From: ANME-2 cluster archaeon
GTDB lineage: Archaea > Halobacteriota > Methanosarcinia > Methanosarcinales > Methanogasteraceae
Direction of reading: 5' to 3'
Assembly: GCA_003601535.1 (NCBI GenBank)
Contig: PIXW01000247.1
Span: 1-8,753 of the forward strand
DNA: 8,753 bases
The notes below the pieces were generated by a model. The model ran no database searches. It was not told the DNA's origin and worked only from the letters and a program-made list of their open reading frames with translations. The position numbers and the translations under genes were made by a program. This document shows, piece by piece, positions 7,035 through 8,753 of this stretch. Positions within the stretch are counted from its first letter, which is position 1, and every line of letters begins with the position of its first letter.

Positions 7035-7086
7035 GTTTACGGATATCGTCACAGCCGGTATCGACGGCAACATCATCAACTCTCAC

Positions 7087-7270
7087 TTTTTGTTTTAGTT
7101 TAATAGGAATATATGCTGTATATTTAATCTTTATTTTTAAAACTAAATTAGTATAATAAATAGATTAAATAATTTACGATAAAGTCAGATCAAAACATTT
7201 TTTATAAAGTATTTAATAAATCTGATGTAAGTGCTATTTTGATCAAAAATATTTTTATATTTTTCAATGC
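7087..7270. other. AT-rich spacer without a recognised gene
   Basis: Very low G+C, with many homopolymer A and T runs and no open frame of note. It separates the pyrFE promoter region from the first structured island. It contains several TATA-like strings, so promoter prediction here is not meaningful. I see no direct repeats of the kind expected for an origin, and no initiator gene (orc1/cdc6) is nearby. Confidence 0.4.
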
Positions 7271-7273
7271 GAA

Positions 7274-7423
7274 AATAATCGAGCCATCTCGATCATTCCA
7301 TAGACTATAGGAATACACATCTTCCTACCGACAACATAGGGGGTATCTGCATAACAAACACCCTGATCCGCATACATCAGCTTTAAAATCGATATCGGGA
7401 GGAGGTGTTATCTCCGCATGCGG
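7274..7423. other. Structured GC-richer island A, possible RNA gene or leader
   Basis: An island of near-average G+C inside AT-rich DNA carries a chain of inverted repeats. ATCGAG (7278-7283) pairs with CTCGAT (7288-7293) over a 4-nt loop, extendable by AAT/ATT with one mismatch. ATTCC (7295-7299) pairs with GGAAT (7310-7314). CTGAT (7363-7367) pairs with ATCAG (7376-7380). AACACC (7357-7362) pairs with GGTGTT (7404-7409) and encloses that hairpin. There are also self-complementary CGATATCG (7390-7397) and CCGCATGCGG (7414-7423). No known RNA family was recognised and the strand cannot be decided. Confidence 0.35.
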
Positions 7424-7515
7424 TCTTTATCGTATATGGGGGCATGATGAGAGGCGGTATTTTGATAGAAAATGATTGTATATTGTATGTAAAATTAATA
7501 TTGGAATATGAATAA
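7398..7515 (+). other. Shine-Dalgarno followed by two coupled mini-ORFs (speculative)
   Basis: GGAGGAGGTG (7398-7407) is a strong ribosome binding site, 10 nt before ATG 7418, which opens a 9-codon ORF (MRSLSYMGA, stop 7445-7447). That stop overlaps ATG 7444 of a second ORF of 23 codons beginning MMRGGILIEND and ending at 7515. The layout looks like translational coupling, but such short frames arise by chance and the site also pairs within island A. Confidence 0.2.
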
Positions 7516-7613
7516 TAATTAAACTGTAAATATAAAATTTTAGTATACTATTATAATGATCGATAATTAGTAAAAATAAACTTTCGTTTTAATTAAACTA
7601 ATCAGGTACAAAT
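7460..7613. other. AT-rich spacer between the two islands
   Basis: Very low G+C with no recognisable gene beyond the speculative mini-ORF at its left end. AATTAAACT occurs twice (about 7517-7525 and 7591-7599), and the second copy is an inverted match to TTAGTTTAAT at 7095-7104. These are AT-rich and may be coincidental. Confidence 0.35.
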
Positions 7614-7835
7614 AAAAAAATGAGAGTTATCATCCATCAGATCTCGACCAGAACTTAGCAATAGCTTACCGATCTCGTGAACATATCAACAGCCGTTCCT
7701 CCTGGTTGATAACCACAGAGAACTCGGAGTCGTGTGGGCCCCGAGTTATTGACAAAAGTTAAGGAGAACCTGTGCAGCAGCCATCTTTTGATGTGATTGG
7801 TAAAACAACACAAGCTGTTTGCTCGCGATTTCCAA
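7614..7835 (-). ncRNA. Candidate structured non-coding RNA (island B), family unknown
   Basis: About 220 nt of more GC-rich sequence between AT-rich flanks. On the - strand a TATA-like box (7854-7864) lies at the right distance upstream and a run of seven T (7614-7620) closes it, as in archaeal transcription termination. Inverted repeats: AACTCGG (7721-7727) with CCGAGTT (7741-7747), a 13-nt loop; ATCAAC (7685-7690) with GTTGAT (7705-7710), with an alternative TGGTT/AACCA pairing at 7703-7715; ATTGG (7796-7800) with CCAAT (7832-7836), enclosing AAACA (7803-7807) and TGTTT (7816-7820). I looked for SRP RNA, RNase P RNA and tRNA signatures and found none. A decayed transposon fragment is the main alternative. 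Confidence 0.4.
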
Positions 7836-7853
7836 TAACCTGCCCCCACGATC

Positions 7854-7864
7854 TAAATTTAAAA
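7854..7864 (-). promoter_or_regulatory. TATA-like box upstream of candidate RNA
   Basis: TTTTAAATTTA on the - strand, preceded by GAGCGC. The usual 25-nt spacing would start a transcript near 7833, just inside island B. No protein gene on the - strand begins nearby, which makes a separate RNA unit the simplest explanation. Confidence 0.35.
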
Positions 7865-7893
7865 GCGCTCTAAATTGAATACATGATGTTATA

Positions 7894-7907
7894 TTCGGGC
7901 GCCCGAA
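7894..7907. promoter_or_regulatory. 14-bp perfect palindrome downstream of nfo
   Basis: TTCGGGCGCCCGAA is fully self-complementary and GC-rich, in AT-rich surroundings, 38 nt beyond the nfo stop and about 30 nt upstream of the TATA-like box of the candidate RNA (- strand direction). It could be a dimeric regulator site or form a hairpin (TTCGG, GCGC loop, CCGAA) at the end of the nfo transcript. There is no following T run. Confidence 0.4.
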
Positions 7908-7945
7908 CCTATGACTATATTCCAAAGTCGTCCACCCCTCCAGAA

Positions 7946-8753
7946 TCACCTCTCTGCAAGCATCCGTGCCATCCGGATGTTCCCGACATCATCCCTCCGA
8001 TCATCGACAGGGGTTTCAAGTATCATCGGGAGTTCTTTGATGATATCGTGGTGCAGTATAGCTCTAAATCCGTCTTCTCCGATGTAACCCATACCGATAT
8101 GCTCATGTCGGTCCAATCGAGAGTTCAAACCGCCCTTCGAGTCGTTCAGGTGGATAAGTTTTAGCCGGTCAAAACCAATGACCTCGTCGAAATGCGTCAT
8201 TGTCGCGTCCAGCGTCTCAGCAGTCCTGAGCTCGTAGCCGGCAGCGAATGCGTGGCATGTGTCGAAGCAGACTCCCACAAGCTCGTCTCGCACAATTCCG
8301 TCGATGATCCGTCTTATATCCTCGAAGCTCCCGCCTATACTGTTCTTTGTGCCTGCGGTGTTTTCAAGCAACAGCATCACGGAATCGCGGTCATCGATCA
8401 CATCGATTGCCGTATTCACAGCAGATATTATCCGCATGAAACCATCCTCTATGCCTGTTCCAAGATGGCTTCCGAGATGGGTTACAAGATACGGAATCCT
8501 GAGCGCACTGCACCGCGCAATCTCGTTTGCGAGGGCGTCAACCGAGCGGCTGTAGACATCCTCCTTCGGCGATGCCAGATTTGGCAGATATGGTGCGTGA
8601 GCGACAGGCGGGTAGATGCCGGACCCCTCGATCTTTGTTATGAACTTTTTGATCTGTTCTGGCTCGAGATCCTTGAACCGCCAGCCCCTCGGGTTTCTTG
8701 TGAATATCTGGAATGTGTCGCATCCCCTCTCCTGCGCCCTGTCAACGGCTCTA
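7946..8753 (-). CDS. nfo: Endonuclease IV (AP endonuclease family 2), 5' end cut by window edge
   Basis: 268 residues are present; the frame runs off the window at 8753. It cleaves DNA 5' to abasic sites in base excision repair, using three metal ions (zinc in the E. coli enzyme). All nine expected metal ligands are visible, numbered from the first complete codon: His52 (VAHAPY), His92 (VTHLGSH), Glu130 (LLENTAG), Asp164 and His167 (FDTCHAF), His201 (KLIHLND), Asp214 and His216 (LDRHEH), Glu246 (ILETP). Their spacing differs from the E. coli protein by a constant 15-17 residues, so only about that many N-terminal residues are missing. The early motif TFQIFTRNPRGW (13-24) is also typical. A Met at 8437 is internal, not the start. 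The gene looks intact otherwise and is transcribed towards the candidate RNA and pyrFE. Confidence 0.93.
   Translation of the reverse strand, partial: RAVDRAQERGCDTFQIFTRNPRGWRFKDLEPEQIKKFITKIEGSGIYPPVAHAPYLPNLASPKEDVYSRSVDALANEIARCSALRIPYLVTHLGSHLGTGIEDGFMRIISAVNTAIDVIDDRDSVMLLLENTAGTKNSIGGSFEDIRRIIDGIVRDELVGVCFDTCHAFAAGYELRTAETLDATMTHFDEVIGFDRLKLIHLNDSKGGLNSRLDRHEHIGMGYIGEDGFRAILHHDIIKELPMILETPVDDRRDDVGNIRMARMLAER

Noticed and set aside
7030..7086. Short - strand ORF (GTG 7086, about 18 codons) upstream of pyrF
   Set aside because: No ribosome binding site, very short, and ends just at the TATA-like box of pyrF; likely chance.
7444..7500. C/D box RNA (ATGATGA at 7444-7450)
   Set aside because: No CTGA D box at a suitable distance and no C'/D' pair.
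7087..7620. Replication origin or CRISPR leader in the AT-rich stretch
   Set aside because: No regularly spaced repeats, no origin recognition box arrays and no orc1/cdc6 or cas gene nearby.
7614..7864. SRP RNA, RNase P RNA or tRNA in island B
   Set aside because: No GGAA/GGAGCAGC helix-8 motif, no GAGGAAAGUC motif and no T-loop GTTCRANNC with acceptor pairing was found.
7655..7949. Two - strand open frames of 64 and 67 codons in island B
   Set aside because: They overlap each other in different frames, resemble no family I know and cross the inverted repeats. A decayed transposase cannot be excluded, but no catalytic motif is visible.
7883..8164. Open frame on the + strand opposite nfo
   Set aside because: Antisense to the nfo 3' end, with no recognisable domain.
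7946..8437. Endonuclease IV starting at Met 8437
   Set aside because: The same frame upstream to the window edge encodes further conserved endonuclease IV motifs and two metal ligands, so this Met is internal.

Overview
This window is archaeal chromosome, most likely from a methanogen-related euryarchaeote (Halobacteriota/Methanomicrobia-like). The evidence is an ER/archaeal-type (Ser/His/Asp) signal peptidase, archaellum proteins of the ArlF, ArlG and archaellin families, a PGF-CTERM-type C-terminus (archaeosortase substrate), archaeal-type OMP decarboxylase and TATA-like promoter boxes. No rRNA, tRNA, CRISPR array or recognisable transposase is present. The exact lineage is an inference and cannot be fixed from this window.

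Layout, + strand (1-5617): a cell-surface block. Unit 1 is a tightly coupled trio: a signal peptidase I with an extra C-terminal membrane domain (1-1005), a DUF5305-like membrane protein (1002-2042) and a secreted, Gly- and Thr/Pro-linker protein whose C-terminal half resembles the TasA/CalY (camelysin) fold (2050-2853). Unit 2 (2913-4091) has its own probable promoter and encodes a signal-peptide-bearing S-layer/adhesin-like protein with a PGF-CTERM-like tail. Unit 3 (4161-5617) is arlF-arlG-archaellin, with no space between the first two genes and a 4-bp ATGA overlap between the last two. The three units together make, process and anchor extracellular proteins: protease, candidate fibre subunit, lipid-anchored surface protein, and archaellum stator plus filament.

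Layout, - strand (5631-8753): pyrimidine synthesis genes pyrF-pyrE overlap by 4 bp (ATGA) and converge on the archaellin gene with 13 bp between. A ~940-bp stretch without a recognised protein gene follows (about 7000-7945). It is very AT-rich but contains two more GC-rich islands full of inverted repeats. The second (about 7614-7864) has a TATA-like box and a T7 run placed as for a - strand RNA gene. The window ends in an almost complete endonuclease IV gene (nfo), cut at its 5' end by the window edge.

Most notable points: (1) the signal peptidase/DUF5305/TasA-like cassette, which looks like an archaeal counterpart of the bacterial SipW-TasA matrix system; (2) a pyrF reading frame that clearly extends upstream of its first ATG but has no ATG, GTG or TTG there; (3) two unassigned structured islands that may be RNA genes; (4) an arlF-arlG-archaellin order with no motor genes following.
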